Shown here piece by piece: positions 1 through 9,530 of a DNA stretch of 64,000 nt. The notes under the pieces were generated by a model. The model worked only from the letters and a program-made list of their open reading frames with translations. It was not told the origin of the DNA and made no database searches. The stretch covers positions 62,001 to 126,000 of the forward strand of contig NZ_JACYUY010000011.1 of assembly GCF_014842025.1 (NCBI RefSeq), given 5' to 3'. A program made the translations under genes and the position numbers. Source of the DNA: Massilia sp. CFBP 13721 (GTDB lineage Bacteria > Pseudomonadota > Gammaproteobacteria > Burkholderiales > Burkholderiaceae_D). Within the stretch, counting starts at the first letter, position 1; each line of letters begins with the position of its first letter.

Positions 1-2
1 CG

Positions 3-569
3 CTGGCGGCGCTCGGCATCCTGGAGATCGAAGGCGGGCGCAAGCCGCGCCTGAAAGCGATCGACCCGCACGTGCTGGCGCAAGTCTTCGACTACGCGCT
101 GACCACGGCCCAGGTGAGCGTGGCGCACGTGATCGAAACGCGACGCGCAATCGAACTCCAGACGGCGCAGCTGGCCGCACGCTATGCCTCGCCGGAACAA
201 CGCCAGACGCTGCGCGAACTCGTGGTGCAGATGCGTTCGGCCGGCTCGGACCATGCGCGGCGCGTGGCTTGCGACACGGCGATCCACACGGTGATTGCCG
301 AAGCCAGCGGGAATCCCTTGAATTCGATCCTGCTCGCTGCGTTGAGGACGCCGGTGGAGGCGTCGTCGCGCATTCACTTCGACGACCGCCGCAGCGAAAT
401 TGAGCTGACACGCGTGATCGACGCGCACGAGGCGGTGGTGGACCGCATCTGCGCCGGAGATGCAATGGGGGCGGTGTCGGCGATGTCGTATCACTTCGAT
501 ATGTCGATCGTGCACGTGGCGCGGCGGGAGGCAGCGCCGGACGGGGCGCTGGTGGTTGGGGCGAACTGA
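3..569 (+). CDS. GntR-family transcriptional regulator, FCD (FadR-type) domain, 5'-truncated by the window edge
   Basis: The reading frame is open from base 3 and ends at TGA 567-569, so the N-terminal winged helix lies outside the window. The visible ~188 residues form the all-helical FCD ligand-binding domain: an ETRRAIE segment, a CDTAIHTVIAEASGNP segment and a late DAHEAVVDRI...A..AM..H segment. Those Asp/His positions normally bind a metal and a small carboxylate. FCD regulators usually repress catabolic operons and respond to an organic acid. The target is unknown because the upstream neighbour is not visible. The family call is firm; the ligand is unassigned. Confidence 0.85.
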   Translation: MAALGILEIEGGRKPRLKAIDPHVLAQVFDYALTTAQVSVAHVIETRRAIELQTAQLAARYASPEQRQTLRELVVQMRSAGSDHARRVACDTAIHTVIAEASGNPLNSILLAALRTPVEASSRIHFDDRRSEIELTRVIDAHEAVVDRICAGDAMGAVSAMSYHFDMSIVHVARREAAPDGALVVGAN

Positions 570-588
570 TCCGCCATACCGTATCGAG

Positions 589-609
589 GGCCGCGCAACG
601 CGGCCTTTA
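589..609 (+). terminator. Rho-independent terminator of the GntR gene
   Basis: A perfect 7-bp GGCCGCG/CGCGGCC stem (589-595, 599-605) with a CAA loop is followed by TTTA. It lies 20 bases after the stop codon of the GntR-family gene. Confidence 0.65.
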
Positions 610-668
610 TCATTTCATGGCTGGTACGCTGCAGTAACGTAAAGCCGTCATGCAGGCACTTGCCGTGC

Positions 669-1022
669 TCAGTGCGCGGCAACGCCCTGGCCTGCGTCCG
701 CCATCGCTGCGCACGCTTCGGCGCAGCGCCGGCAAGCTGCGGCACATTGTTGGCAATGGTCCGCCTGATGCTGGCCGCACTCGGCGGCGCAGGCAGCACA
801 TACCTCGGCGCACTGACGGCACAAGACCATCGCGAAATCACTACCGCGCGCCATGAAACCGGCCGTCAGGCGGCACAGTTGAGAACAGTCCATGTCCAGC
901 GCAATGCAGCCGGCCATCATCTTGACGTCTTCTTCACGCAAGCAGGCGCTGGCGCAATGGTCGCAGGCGGCGGCGCAAGCGTTGCAGGCGTCGATACAGT
1001 CCTGGAAATTAGTGTCATCCAT
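669..1022 (-). CDS. Cytosolic four-helix-bundle copper-storage protein (DUF326/Csp-like)
   Basis: This 117-residue protein contains 19 cysteines, mostly in CxxC, CxxxC and CxxCxxxC patterns on amphipathic helices (CIDACNACAAACDHC near the N-terminus, CQQCAAACRRC near the end). That is the hallmark of Csp copper-storage proteins, whose four-helix bundles bind many Cu(I) ions through thiolates. There is no signal peptide, as in the cytosolic Csp3 type. The ATG at 1022 follows a good GAGGAG ribosome site on the minus strand. The gene stands alone, with no copper ATPase or CueR-type regulator in view. Copper binding is inferred from the family. Confidence 0.85.
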   Translation of the reverse strand: MDDTNFQDCIDACNACAAACDHCASACLREEDVKMMAGCIALDMDCSQLCRLTAGFMARGSDFAMVLCRQCAEVCAACAAECGQHQADHCQQCAAACRRCAEACAAMADAGQGVAAH

Positions 1023-1181
1023 AATTTCTCCTCAGCCGAATAGGCTCGTCGACAGGTTCATTCGTGCCAATAAGCTTAACGCCGGTGTCCGCTAGCTTGG
1101 CGCACGCCTGGGGAGTAAGCCGAACCGTGCGTCCTCATCAGGTATTCCTGAGTACGATGACAACTTTCAGGAGGAAATACC

Positions 1182-1406
1182 ATGCCAAGAGGAGCAAGCC
1201 CACGCCGCGAGCGCGAAGCCAAGAAGCTCGAGCGGAAATTCAAGAAGGAAAAGCGTTACAAGGGCCGCGAGGACGAAGTCGCGGCGCGGATCGTCAACAA
1301 GCAGCGTGCCAAGGCGGGCGAGACGAAAACGCGTCACAAGCCGGCACGGCGGACGACGTCCCGGCGCAAGCACCGCACCGGGCGCAGCACGCGCAAGAGC
1401 AAATAA
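1182..1406 (+). CDS. Small very basic hypothetical protein (MPRGASP-type)
   Basis: 74 residues, more than a third Lys/Arg, starting MPRGASPRRER and ending in a KHRTGRSTRKSK tail; almost surely disordered or nucleic-acid binding. An AGGAGG ribosome site at 1169-1174, seven bases before the ATG, strongly supports the start. Short proteins starting MPRGASP are widespread in proteobacteria and are sometimes labelled plasmid-stabilisation or Rho-N-like, without good functional evidence that I know of. No function is proposed. A GC-rich hairpin follows at 1426-1451. Confidence 0.75.
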   Translation: MPRGASPRREREAKKLERKFKKEKRYKGREDEVAARIVNKQRAKAGETKTRHKPARRTTSRRKHRTGRSTRKSK

Positions 1407-1425
1407 TTTTCGTCGAACGTTTGGC

Positions 1426-1451
1426 GCCGCCTGCGATGCTTTGCAGGCGGC
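1426..1451. terminator. GC-rich hairpin between convergent genes (weak terminator candidate)
   Basis: A perfect 9-bp stem GCCGCCTGC/GCAGGCGGC with an 8-base loop lies between the ends of the small basic protein gene (+) and the small membrane protein gene (-). There is no good T-run on either strand, so factor-independent termination is uncertain. Confidence 0.4.
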
Positions 1452-1470
1452 CGCCAACTACCGGTGCAAG

Positions 1471-1728
1471 CTAGATAAATGGCCAGCTGACGATGCGCTT
1501 CACATGCAGGACCGAGCGCGTGCCGACATAGGCGATCACGAAGCCGAACGCGAGCACGCTGCGCAGGTCGCCCATGGCGGCGAAAAACACGCCAGCGACG
1601 GTGGCAATGGCGACGAGCACCATCAGTGCCAGCTCGATACTCAGGAAAAAGGGGATGGCATTGCGCCAGACGCGGCGCAGGAGTGCGGACGCATCTTTGA
1701 GGGTATGGATGTCGTGACCCATGGTCAT
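1471..1728 (-). CDS. Small two-helix hypothetical membrane protein
   Basis: About 85 residues from ATG 1728 (or 83 from ATG 1722, MGHDIHTLK). Two hydrophobic stretches (around residues 28-52 and 58-75) are probably membrane helices, with basic ends. The frame is open far upstream, but that part crosses tRNA-Cys and tRNA-Gly, so a start after the tRNA terminator is required. The ribosome site is weak. It begins only about 33 bases beyond the tRNA operon terminator, so expression may rely on read-through or on a promoter I could not see. I do not recognise the family. Confidence 0.55.
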   Translation of the reverse strand: MTMGHDIHTLKDASALLRRVWRNAIPFFLSIELALMVLVAIATVAGVFFAAMGDLRSVLAFGFVIAYVGTRSVLHVKRIVSWPFI

Positions 1729-1760
1729 CTTCACAATCTTGAACGGAGTCCAGAAATGCC

Positions 1761-1784
1761 AAAATCGCCAACGAGGGCGATTTT
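1761..1784 (-). terminator. Terminator of the tRNA-Gly/Cys operon (bidirectional)
   Basis: A 9-bp stem AAAATCGCC/GGCGATTTT with a 6-base loop and T-runs on both strands. It lies 11 bases beyond the 3' end of tRNA-Cys in the direction of transcription. Confidence 0.8.
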
Positions 1785-1795
1785 TGGCTTTGTTC

Positions 1796-1869
1796 TGGAG
1801 GCGAGGACGGGAGTCGAACCCGTCTAGACGGCTTTGCAGGCCGCTGCATAACCGCTTTGCTACCTCGCC
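1796..1869 (-). tRNA. tRNA-Cys (GCA)
   Basis: A 74-nt cloverleaf: acceptor GGCGAGG/CCTCGCC, anticodon loop CTGCAAA (GCA), T-arm GGGTTCGACTCCC, encoded 3' TCCA. Last tRNA in the operon after the tRNA-Gly copies. Confidence 0.97.
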
Positions 1870-1947
1870 AGTAGGTATAGTACGACTGCTGGGCTGGACG
1901 GTTATGATCCAAATCAACAGGAGAAGGGAAATGTCTTCTCTGAATTC

Positions 1948-2023
1948 TGGAGCGGGAGAAGAGTCTCGAACTCTCGACCTCAACCTTGGCAAGGTTGCGC
2001 TCTACCAACTGAGCTACTCCCGC
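1948..2023 (-). tRNA. tRNA-Gly (GCC), copy 1
   Basis: 76 nt with acceptor GCGGGAG, anticodon loop TTGCCAA (GCC) and encoded CCA. The sequence is identical to the other three copies in this operon. Confidence 0.97.
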
Positions 2024-2057
2024 TTAGGAGCTACTGCTTACATTTACCAGCACTTCA

Positions 2058-2133
2058 TGGAGCGGGAGAAGAGTCTCGAACTCTCGACCTCAACCTTGGC
2101 AAGGTTGCGCTCTACCAACTGAGCTACTCCCGC
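2058..2133 (-). tRNA. tRNA-Gly (GCC), copy 2
   Basis: Identical to copy 1, offset by exactly 110 bases; the spacer to copy 1 is 34 bases. CCA is encoded. Confidence 0.97.
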
Positions 2134-2178
2134 ATGGAGTGTTATTGCTTACTACTGACTACTACTACCCCAGGTAAC

Positions 2179-2254
2179 TGGAGCGGGAGAAGAGTCTCGA
2201 ACTCTCGACCTCAACCTTGGCAAGGTTGCGCTCTACCAACTGAGCTACTCCCGC
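2179..2254 (-). tRNA. tRNA-Gly (GCC), copy 3
   Basis: Identical to copies 1 and 2; the spacer to copy 2 is 45 bases. CCA is encoded. Confidence 0.97.
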
Positions 2255-2350
2255 ATTCTGGAAACATTGATTATCGCAGAAATTGTGACAACTTCCAAGA
2301 CAACCTGTTACTACTTCTTCTACTACTTTGCTGCTGACCTTCTGCAAACT

Positions 2351-2426
2351 TGGAGCGGGAGAAGAGTCTCGAACTCTCGACCTCAACCTTGGCAAGGTTG
2401 CGCTCTACCAACTGAGCTACTCCCGC
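2351..2426 (-). tRNA. tRNA-Gly (GCC), copy 4 (promoter-proximal)
   Basis: Identical to the other copies; first tRNA of the operon, 96 bases from copy 3. CCA is encoded. Confidence 0.97.
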
Positions 2427-2466
2427 GTTGTCTTTGTTTGCTGCGATGTCGTTGCAACAGGCAAGC

Positions 2467-2494
2467 ATTATAGATGATCTGATCCGTACGTCAA
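2467..2494 (-). promoter_or_regulatory. Sigma-70 promoter of the tRNA-Gly/Cys operon
   Basis: On the minus strand: TTGACG (-35, 2489-2494), 16-base spacer, TATAAT (-10, 2467-2472). It lies between the pgsA stop and the first tRNA-Gly, giving a leader of roughly 30 bases. Confidence 0.8.
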
Positions 2495-2513
2495 GGATGA
2501 CAGAGAATTAATC

Positions 2514-3092
2514 TTACAAATTCCCGCCTTTTTCCTTAATCACCGGCCATGCGCGGCGCAGATAGTAGAACATCGACCATACCGTCAGTACGCCCGCTAC
2601 CCACAGCAGCACGTCGCCCCAGTAGTGGACATCGATGCCGAACAGGGTGTCGTGGTACAGCAGCGCGGGAATCGCGACCATCTGGGCAGCCGTCTTGACC
2701 TTGCCCAGCGAGCTGACCGCAACCGATTTACGGGCGCCGATTTCGGCCATCCATTCGCGCAGGGCCGAAATCGTAATTTCGCGCCCGATGATGATGAAGG
2801 CAATGACGGCATCCACGCGCTGTAGCTGGATCAGGATCAGCAGCGCCCCGGCGACCATCAATTTGTCGGCGACCGGATCGAGGAAGGCGCCAAAGGCCGA
2901 GGTCTGGTTCCAGCGCCGCGCCAGGAAGCCGTCGAACCAGTCGGTGATTGCAGCAATGATGAAGACGAGGGTCGCCGCTAGGTTCTGGTCGGCATGCGGC
3001 AGCCACTGTGGAGGGAGGTAATAGACGCCGACAACGAGGGGGATGAGTGCTACACGTAACCAGGTCAGGAGAATCGGGATGTTGAAAGGCAT
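2514..3092 (-). CDS. pgsA: CDP-diacylglycerol--glycerol-3-phosphate 3-phosphatidyltransferase
   Basis: 192-residue inner-membrane enzyme making phosphatidylglycerol phosphate, the committed step to PG and cardiolipin. The CDP-alcohol phosphotransferase signature DG-x2-AR-x8-G-x3-D-x3-D is intact at about residues 53-75 (DGFLARRW...[10 protein letters not shown]), with hydrophobic helices around it. Length is normal. It follows uvrC by 150 bases on the same strand and precedes the tRNA-Gly operon, a common betaproteobacterial order. Confidence 0.95.
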   Translation of the reverse strand: MPFNIPILLTWLRVALIPLVVGVYYLPPQWLPHADQNLAATLVFIIAAITDWFDGFLARRWNQTSAFGAFLDPVADKLMVAGALLILIQLQRVDAVIAFIIIGREITISALREWMAEIGARKSVAVSSLGKVKTAAQMVAIPALLYHDTLFGIDVHYWGDVLLWVAGVLTVWSMFYYLRRAWPVIKEKGGNL

Positions 3093-3242
3093 AGGGGCGT
3101 GATCTGGCTTACCGTTGAAAAAAGCGTGCGCCGCTAGTCTACATGGGTATTGCTTTTTAAACCAGTTGAGCTCAAGGGCGAGGCGGCGGACCCACGGGGG
3201 CGAAAACGCTCTCCATGATTCGCCGCGCGCGCCCTGCCCGCT

Positions 3243-5342
3243 TCAATGCAACTGCCGGTAAATCTCTTCCGCCAGCGCGGTCGAAATGCCTTCGACCTGG
3301 CACAGGTCTTCTATGCTGGCGTCGACCACGCCGCGCAGGCCGCCAAAGCGCGCGAGCAGGCGCTGGCGGCGTTTGGCGCCGATGCCTTCGATCTCCTCCA
3401 GGCGCGACGCCTGCCGTGCCTTGGCGCGCTTGGCGCGCATGCCGGTGATGGCGAAGCGGTGCGCCTCGTCGCGGATCAGGGCGACGAGCATCAGCGCGGC
3501 CGACTCCTTGCCGAGCTCCTGGGGCGCGCGGCCGTCGGCGAAGATCAGCGTTTCCAGGCCCACGCGCCGGCCTTCGCCCTTGGCCACGCCGACGATCAGG
3601 CCGATGTCCAGGCCGAGCTCTGACAGCACCTGGCGCGCCATTTCGACCTGCCCCTTGCCGCCGTCGACCAGCACCACGTCCGGCATGACGCCGTCGCCGC
3701 CCGCGACTTTTTCGTAGCGGCGCATCAGCACCTGGCGCATCGCCGCGTAATCGTCGCCTGGCGTGATGTCGTTGATGTTGTAGCGCCGGTACTCCGAGTT
3801 CTGCATCGCGTGGTGGTGGAAGACCACGCAGGATGCCTGCGTCGCCTCGCCCGCCGTGTGGCTGATGTCGAAGCATTCGATGCGCAAGGTTTCCAGGTCC
3901 GCCGCGTCCAGCGACAGGGCCTCGGCCAGTGCGCGCGTACGCGACTGCTGCGACCCTTGTTCAGACAACAGGCGCGCCAGCGAGATCTCCGCGCCCTTTT
4001 GAGCGAGCTCAAGCCACTGGCGTCGCTGGCCCTGCGGCTGGAAGATCAGGTTGATGCGGTGCCCGCATTGCTCGGCCAGCGCCACCATCAGTTCCGGCTG
4101 GTCGAACTCGATGTTCAGGATCAGGGTGCCCGGGATGAACTTATCCGTGTAATGCTGCACCAGGAAGGCGGCCAGCACCTCGCATTCGATCGACAGCTCG
4201 GCGATCGCTTCGCCCACCTGGGTCGGGAAATAGGCGCGGTCGCCCAGGTGGCGTCCGCCACGCACCATGGCCAGGTTGACGCAGGCACGCCCGCCCTGCA
4301 CCACCACGGCGATGACGTCGACGTCGGCGTCGCCGGTCGTTTCCATGCTCTGCTGGTGCAGCACGCGCGAGAGCGACTGGATCTGGTTGCGCACGCCCGC
4401 GGCCTGCTCGAACATCAGTTTTTCGGCAAAGCCCTGCATCTTCTGCTGCAGGTCATCCATGACTTCGTTCTGGCGTCCGCGCAGGAACTTCGCGGCGTTC
4501 TCGACGTCTATCCTGTACTCATCCTTGTCGATCAGGTCGACGCACGGACCGCTGCAGCGCCCGATCTGGTGCAGCAGGCAAGGGCGCGTGCGGTTGGCAA
4601 ACACGCTGTCTTCACAAGTGCGCAGCATGAACACCTTCTGCAGGATCTGCATCGATTCCTTCACCGCCCAGGCGCTCGGGAAAGGACCGAAATACTGATT
4701 CTTCTTGTCGAGTGCGCCGCGGTAATAGGCCATGCGCGGAAAATCACCGCCCGTGATCTTCAGGTACGGATAGGATTTATCGTCGCGGAACAGGATGTTG
4801 TAGCGCGGCTTCAAGGCCTTGATCAGGTTGTTTTCCAGGATCAGGGCTTCGGCTTCGCTGTGCGTGACGGTCGTTTCCAGGTGCGCGATCTGGCCGACCA
4901 TCATCGCGATGCGCGGGCTCGACAGGTTTTTCTGGAAATAGCTCGATACGCGATTCTTGAGGTTGCGCGCCTTGCCGACGTAGAGCACGTTCTGGTTGGC
5001 GTCGAAATAGCGATACACGCCCGGCAAGCCGGGCAGCTTGGCGACCGTTGCCAGCACCTGTTCGCGCGCAGTGGGGCCGGGCTGGACGGGATCGGCGGCG
5101 TCTTCGCGCAAGACCGCCCTGCGCTCTTCCTTCACGGCTTGCCAGGCGTCGGGGCGGGCACGCGGCGCGGTCGCCTTGGCCACCTTGCCCTTGGCGGGCT
5201 TGTCGTCGACCGGATGCGGCGCAGGCATTGCAGCCCCACCCGCTGCCACGTAGGCGACCGGCTCTTCCGCCACTGCGTGGCCGGGCTTGTTCTCTGGCGC
5301 CGGATTCTCCGGCAACTCGGGGGATGGCACTTCCTTGGTCAC
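3243..5342 (-). CDS. uvrC: Excinuclease ABC subunit C
   Basis: The nuclease of nucleotide excision repair, making both incisions around a UvrAB-marked lesion. The GIY-YIG domain starts near residue 108 (GVYRYF...[13 protein letters not shown]). A Cys cluster ([19 protein letters not shown]), the UVR motif, the RNase-H-like nuclease ([10 protein letters not shown]) and a C-terminal helix-hairpin-helix pair ([18 protein letters not shown]) follow. At 699 residues it is about 90 longer than usual because of a Pro/Ala/Glu-rich N-terminal extension. A later start is possible, but no better ATG with a ribosome site precedes the GIY domain. Confidence 0.95.
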   Translation of the reverse strand: MTKEVPSPELPENPAPENKPGHAVAEEPVAYVAAGGAAMPAPHPVDDKPAKGKVAKATAPRARPDAWQAVKEERRAVLREDAADPVQPGPTAREQVLATVAKLPGLPGVYRYFDANQNVLYVGKARNLKNRVSSYFQKNLSSPRIAMMVGQIAHLETTVTHSEAEALILENNLIKALKPRYNILFRDDKSYPYLKITGGDFPRMAYYRGALDKKNQYFGPFPSAWAVKESMQILQKVFMLRTCEDSVFANRTRPCLLHQIGRCSGPCVDLIDKDEYRIDVENAAKFLRGRQNEVMDDLQQKMQGFAEKLMFEQAAGVRNQIQSLSRVLHQQSMETTGDADVDVIAVVVQGGRACVNLAMVRGGRHLGDRAYFPTQVGEAIAELSIECEVLAAFLVQHYTDKFIPGTLILNIEFDQPELMVALAEQCGHRINLIFQPQGQRRQWLELAQKGAEISLARLLSEQGSQQSRTRALAEALSLDAADLETLRIECFDISHTAGEATQASCVVFHHHAMQNSEYRRYNINDITPGDDYAAMRQVLMRRYEKVAGGDGVMPDVVLVDGGKGQVEMARQVLSELGLDIGLIVGVAKGEGRRVGLETLIFADGRAPQELGKESAALMLVALIRDEAHRFAITGMRAKRAKARQASRLEEIEGIGAKRRQRLLARFGGLRGVVDASIEDLCQVEGISTALAEEIYRQLH

Positions 5343-5368
5343 TGGCGTATCGCTTGGGTAAGAGTTGC

Positions 5369-5773
5369 TTAAGGTGTGGCTGGGTCCTGCGTGACGATGA
5401 CGAAGGCGACACCGTAATCGGCTTCGTCGCTGATCGTCACCTGCGCACTCAGCCGGTGTTCGCGCATGAAGTCGGCGAGTGCGCCGCTGCAGACGATGGT
5501 CGGCTTGCCGCTTGGCGCGTTGAGCATCTGGGCGGAGCGCCAGGTCATCGGCATGCGCATGCCCAGGCCGATCGCTTTCGAGAACGCCTCTTTGGCGGAA
5601 AAGCGCGTGGCGAGAAAGCGCAGGCCGCGCACTTCGCTGCGGGCGCGCCGCGCATGGTATTTTTCGAGCTCCTCGGGTCCCAGGATTTTCTCGGCGAAAC
5701 GCGGACCGCTGCGCGCGAGCGCCGCCTCGACACGCGAAATCTGGACGATGTCGGTGCCGATACCGTAGATCAT
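5369..5773 (-). CDS. acpS: Holo-[acyl-carrier-protein] synthase
   Basis: Transfers 4'-phosphopantetheine from CoA to the serine of ACP. Its N-terminal [13 protein letters not shown] contains the metal-binding Asp, and [11 protein letters not shown] carries the Glu/Lys active-site segment. At 134 residues it is normal. Its ATG overlaps the pdxJ stop (ATGA, 5770-5773), so it is translationally coupled to pdxJ as in many proteobacteria. The substrate ACP is encoded 12 kb upstream in the same directional block. Confidence 0.95.
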   Translation of the reverse strand: MIYGIGTDIVQISRVEAALARSGPRFAEKILGPEELEKYHARRARSEVRGLRFLATRFSAKEAFSKAIGLGMRMPMTWRSAQMLNAPSGKPTIVCSGALADFMREHRLSAQVTISDEADYGVAFVIVTQDPATP

Positions 5774-6540
5774 TTTGCCCCCAGCGACACGCCGAGGCGC
5801 GCGGCGACCATGATCGCCTTCATTTCGCGCACGGCGTTTTCCCAGCCGGCAAACAGTGCATGGGCGACGATCGCGTGGCCGATGTTCAGCTCGGCGATGT
5901 CGCGGATCGCTGCCACCGGCTGCACGTTGGTGTAATGCAAGCCGTGGCCGGCGTTCACGACCAGGCCATGGCGCACGCCGGCGGCGGCGCCTGCCTTGAT
6001 GCGCTCCAGTTCGTGCGCCGCTTCGTCGCCTTCGGCTTCGGCATAGCGGCCGGTATGCAATTCGATCACGGTCGCGCCCGTCTGATGGGCAGCGGCGATT
6101 TGCGCTTCGTCGGCATCGATGAACAGCGAGACACGGATGCCCTCGCCTTTCAGCTGCTTGACTGCGGTTTCGACTTCCTTGAAGTAACGGATCACGTCCA
6201 GGCCACCCTCGGTCGTGACTTCCTCGCGCCGCTCGGGCACTAGGCACACGTCCTGGGGACGCACCTGGCAGGCGAAATCGATCATTTCCTGGGTCACCGC
6301 CGCTTCCAGGTTCATGCGCGTGGCCAGTTGTGGGCGCATCGCCAGCACGTCGGCATCCTTGATGTGGCGCCGGTCTTCGCGCAGGTGCAGCGTGATCAGG
6401 TCGGCGCCGGCCTGCTCGGCCAAGAGGGCCGCGCGCAGCGGGTCCGGATAGACAGTGCCGCGCGCGTTGCGCACGGTGGCGATGTGGTCGATGTTCACGC
6501 CGAGGTCGATGACCTGGCCAACGGGTTGCAGGAAGCTCAT
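5770..6540 (-). CDS. pdxJ: Pyridoxine 5'-phosphate synthase
   Basis: Condenses 1-deoxyxylulose 5-phosphate with 3-amino-1-hydroxyacetone 1-phosphate to pyridoxine 5'-phosphate, the last ring-forming step of DXP-dependent vitamin B6 synthesis. It begins with the family's [16 protein letters not shown] and retains [25 protein letters not shown] and a C-terminal LNIGHAIVA segment. 256 residues, slightly above the usual ~243. It sits 12 bases after recO and overlaps acpS. Confidence 0.96.
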   Translation of the reverse strand: MSFLQPVGQVIDLGVNIDHIATVRNARGTVYPDPLRAALLAEQAGADLITLHLREDRRHIKDADVLAMRPQLATRMNLEAAVTQEMIDFACQVRPQDVCLVPERREEVTTEGGLDVIRYFKEVETAVKQLKGEGIRVSLFIDADEAQIAAAHQTGATVIELHTGRYAEAEGDEAAHELERIKAGAAAGVRHGLVVNAGHGLHYTNVQPVAAIRDIAELNIGHAIVAHALFAGWENAVREMKAIMVAARLGVSLGAK

Positions 6541-6552
6541 GGGGTTTATTCT

Positions 6553-7437
6553 TTATAACTGCATCAGGTCGATCAAAATCTGCCGGGTGTTGAGCGGCAC
6601 GCCGCCCAAGTGGTGCGCCAGCAGGAAGCGCATCAATTGCTTGCTCTGTGCCTGCGTGGCCGGATCCGCGTAATCCTCGCGTTCCATGTCGAGCAGGGTC
6701 TTGCCGCTGACGACGGGCCAGACGTCGGACACGCGGGCTTCGCGTGCGCCCTTTTCCGGATCGACCACATAGTCCAGCGCGGCCTCGACCGCTGCGCGCG
6801 TGGTGGTCGAGCGCCCCAGGTTGGCGGCGACCCCTGTTTCCTTAAGTAAGGCCCGTTCGAACTTTCGCAAGGCAATTTGCGCCGGTTCGTCGTGCGCCAA
6901 CTCGTTGAGCGTCGAAATGTAGTGGTCGAACAGCGCGCGATGGGGGTCGTCGCGCGCGATCAGCTTGACCAGCAATTCGTTCAGATAAAAGCCGCACAGC
7001 AAGGCCGTGCGTTCGATGGGCAGCATGCCGCCGACCCATTCGGCGTCGATCAGGGTGCGTAATTCCTGCTTGCCGCTCCAGGACACGGACAAGGGCTGAA
7101 AAGTTTGCAACACGCCGCGCAGTTTCGACAGCGGCCGCTTGGCGCCCTTGGCCACGACCGCGATCCGTCCGAAGTCGCGCGTGAACAGGTCGACGATGAG
7201 GCTCGTTTCCTTGTAGGGATAGCTATGCAGCACGAACGCCGGCTGGCCGTTGATGCGGGTGTCGCGCACGGGGACACGGCTGCGGCGCGGCGCAGATACG
7301 GGCGCGGCAGGGGCCACTGTTGCCGAGGCCACCGCATACGCTGTCATAACCTCGGCTGCCGCCGGCGCATCGGGTGCATTGGGCACCTCGGCAACGGGAT
7401 GGGCTGACGCCTTGTCGGCTTGGATGGGGTTGGACAT
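6553..7437 (-). CDS. recO: DNA repair protein RecO, with N-terminal extension
   Basis: RecF-pathway mediator that anneals SSB-coated DNA and helps load RecA with RecR. The OB-fold begins near residue 62 ([21 protein letters not shown]) and contains [13 protein letters not shown]. The helical C-terminal domain includes a [10 protein letters not shown] segment. Of 294 residues, about the first 55 are an Ala/Pro/Val-rich extension ending in a basic RRSRVP patch. It lies between era and pdxJ, the classic order. Confidence 0.93.
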   Translation of the reverse strand: MSNPIQADKASAHPVAEVPNAPDAPAAAEVMTAYAVASATVAPAAPVSAPRRSRVPVRDTRINGQPAFVLHSYPYKETSLIVDLFTRDFGRIAVVAKGAKRPLSKLRGVLQTFQPLSVSWSGKQELRTLIDAEWVGGMLPIERTALLCGFYLNELLVKLIARDDPHRALFDHYISTLNELAHDEPAQIALRKFERALLKETGVAANLGRSTTTRAAVEAALDYVVDPEKGAREARVSDVWPVVSGKTLLDMEREDYADPATQAQSKQLMRFLLAHHLGGVPLNTRQILIDLMQL

Positions 7438-7460
7438 GCGGTCGGCTGGTCCTCCGGCGC

Positions 7461-8531
7461 TTACTCGTAGCCGTAGGCGCGCAGGCCCGCTTCGTTGTCG
7501 GCCCAGCCCGACTTGACCTTGACCCAGATCTCCAGATACACGGGGCCGCCGAACAGCTTTTCCATGTCCAGGCGCGACTGGGTCGAAATTTCTTTCAGGC
7601 GCGCCCCCTTGTTACCAATGATCATCGATTTGTGGGTGTCGCGCTCGACCAGGATGGCAGCGAAGATGCGGCGCAGGTTACCCTCCTGCAGGAACTGCTC
7701 GATGATCACCGTGCTGGTGTAGGGCAGTTCGTCGCCCAGCAGGCGGAACACTTTTTCGCGCACGATCTCGGCGGCCAGGAATTTCTCGCTGCGGTCGGTG
7801 ATGTCGTCCGGGCCGAACACCGGTGGATTTTCCGGCAGGTGGGTGCGGATCTCGCGCTCGAGCGCATCGACCTGGAAACGCATCTTGGCCGACACCGGCA
7901 CGATGGCCGTGAAGTCGCGCAGGCCTGCCACTTTCTGGGCGAACGGCATCAGGGTCGCCTTGTCCTTCATGCGGTCCGACTTGTTAATGACCAGGATGAC
8001 GGGCACGTTCTTCGGCAACAGGTCGAGCACTTGCTGGTCGGCCGGACCGAAAGTGCCGGCCTCGACCAGGAAGAGCACGACGTCGGACGCCGTCAGCGTG
8101 TTCGAGACAGTTTTGTTCAGCGTTTTGTTCAGAGCATTCGCATGACGCGTCTGGAATCCCGGCGTATCGACGTAGATAAACTGGGCGTCGTCATGAGTCT
8201 GGATACCGGTAATGCGGTGGCGCGTGGTCTGGGCCTTGCGCGAGGTAATCGACACCTTGGCGCCGATCAGCACGTTCATCAGCGTCGACTTGCCCACGTT
8301 CGGGCGGCCGACGATGGCGATGTAGCCGCAGCGGAAACCTTGCGCCGAGGTGCCGCCGCTGACGTCCGTGCGGTCGTTGAAGAACGCGTTCAGGTCGACT
8401 TCCTGGGCGTCGCCCTCGCTCGCGGACGCGTCCTGGCCAGCCTGGTCGGCGTTGTCGTCGGCCGGGTTGTGCACGGCGTCGTCCTCTTGAGGAAGGTTGT
8501 TTTGTTCGGCGGAGTTATGTTCGGTATTCAT
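7461..8531 (-). CDS. era: GTPase Era, with acidic N-terminal extension
   Basis: Ras-like GTPase plus KH domain that binds the 3' end of 16S rRNA and assists 30S maturation. G1 GRPNVGKST lies at residues 75-83, followed by G2 TTRHRITG, G3 DTPG and G4 NKSD. The KH region ([11 protein letters not shown]...[11 protein letters not shown]) is near the C-terminus. The start at ATG 8531 is seven bases after the rnc stop. The 356 residues exceed the usual ~300 because of about 60 acidic Asp/Glu/Asn-rich residues before the G domain. Confidence 0.95.
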   Translation of the reverse strand: MNTEHNSAEQNNLPQEDDAVHNPADDNADQAGQDASASEGDAQEVDLNAFFNDRTDVSGGTSAQGFRCGYIAIVGRPNVGKSTLMNVLIGAKVSITSRKAQTTRHRITGIQTHDDAQFIYVDTPGFQTRHANALNKTLNKTVSNTLTASDVVLFLVEAGTFGPADQQVLDLLPKNVPVILVINKSDRMKDKATLMPFAQKVAGLRDFTAIVPVSAKMRFQVDALEREIRTHLPENPPVFGPDDITDRSEKFLAAEIVREKVFRLLGDELPYTSTVIIEQFLQEGNLRRIFAAILVERDTHKSMIIGNKGARLKEISTQSRLDMEKLFGGPVYLEIWVKVKSGWADNEAGLRAYGYE

Positions 8532-8538
8532 GCTTCGT

Positions 8539-9339
8539 TCATGCCTGTTTGGTAGGGGCGGACTGCTGCGCGCCTGGCGCCTCGTCGCCCTGGATGGTGG
8601 CAATGCCGGCCAGCTTGAGCTGGGCGGCACGCGGCTTGGCCTTGCGGCCGGCGGCCGGGGTCTTGCGCAGCGCCTGTTCGGCGGTTTCCAGCGCCAGGCG
8701 CGCGGCGGCCTGTTCGCCGGCACGACGGCTGCCGCCGCGTCCGAAGACCTGGATGTTAAGTTTCGGAACCAGGCACTCGATCTCGAATTCCTGGCTGTGG
8801 GCGGCGCCATGGGTGGCGATCACGTTGTAGGTCGGCAGCGAGATCTTGCGGCTTTGCAGGAATTCCTGCAGCAGCGTCTTGGCATCCTTGCCCAGGGTGC
8901 GCGGGTCGACCGTGTCGAGCAGCGGGATGTAGAAGGCGCGGATGACGTCGCGCGCGGCGTCGAAGCCGGCGTCGAGGAAGATTGCGCCCAGCAAGGCTTC
9001 GAGCGTGTCGGCCAGGATCGACGGACGGCGGAAGCCGCCCGATTTCAGCTCGCCCTCGCCCAGGCGCAGGAACTGCGAGAGTTCGAGCTTCTGGGCGATT
9101 TCGTACAGCGACTGCTGCTTGACGAGATTGGCGCGCAGGCGCGACAAGTCGCCCTCGTCGAGGTGGCTGAAGCGTTCGTACAGGATCGAGGCGACCACGC
9201 AGTTCAGGATCGAGTCGCCCAGGAACTCGAGGCGTTCGTTATGCAGGCTGCTATGGCTGCGGTGTGTCAGGGCCTGCTGCAAGAGGCCAGCATCCCGGAA
9301 CGTGTAACCCAAGCGCGTTTGCAATAACTGAAGATTCAT
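8539..9339 (-). CDS. rnc: Ribonuclease III
   Basis: Double-strand-specific endonuclease for rRNA precursors and regulatory RNAs. The signature [12 protein letters not shown] and the second acidic segment [16 protein letters not shown] carry the Mg-binding Asp/Glu. The dsRNA-binding domain follows ([17 protein letters not shown]...[17 protein letters not shown]), then an Ala-rich tail. I chose ATG 9339 ([14 protein letters not shown]) because it matches the family N-terminus. The frame is open to 9417, which would add 26 atypical residues. Neither start has a strong ribosome site. Confidence 0.94.
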   Translation of the reverse strand: MNLQLLQTRLGYTFRDAGLLQQALTHRSHSSLHNERLEFLGDSILNCVVASILYERFSHLDEGDLSRLRANLVKQQSLYEIAQKLELSQFLRLGEGELKSGGFRRPSILADTLEALLGAIFLDAGFDAARDVIRAFYIPLLDTVDPRTLGKDAKTLLQEFLQSRKISLPTYNVIATHGAAHSQEFEIECLVPKLNIQVFGRGGSRRAGEQAAARLALETAEQALRKTPAAGRKAKPRAAQLKLAGIATIQGDEAPGAQQSAPTKQA

Positions 9340-9530
9340 TGTCGATGTATTGTAGTACGGCCGCTGCAAAGTCGGCGCTTCCTGCTCGGTTGGACGGCGC
9401 CGGACGGCGCGCGCCATGGTGATGTGTCATTTGCGGTGCTCATTGGGGTGCTCACTGAGGTACCCACTGAGTGCCCGCCAAGATGCGTGCCGACATGCCG
9501 GAATCAATCCTACCGGCGCCGGACGGCGGA

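Noticed and set aside
1334-2008. Minus-strand open frames running through tRNA-Cys and tRNA-Gly
   Set aside because: They cross tRNA genes and the operon terminator; only the part after the terminator (from 1728) is a plausible gene.
3810-5372. Long open frame of about 520 codons on the plus strand opposite uvrC
   Set aside because: High-GC antisense shadow: its product is Arg/His/Gln/Leu/Asp-rich without domains, and the minus strand encodes full-length UvrC with all motifs.
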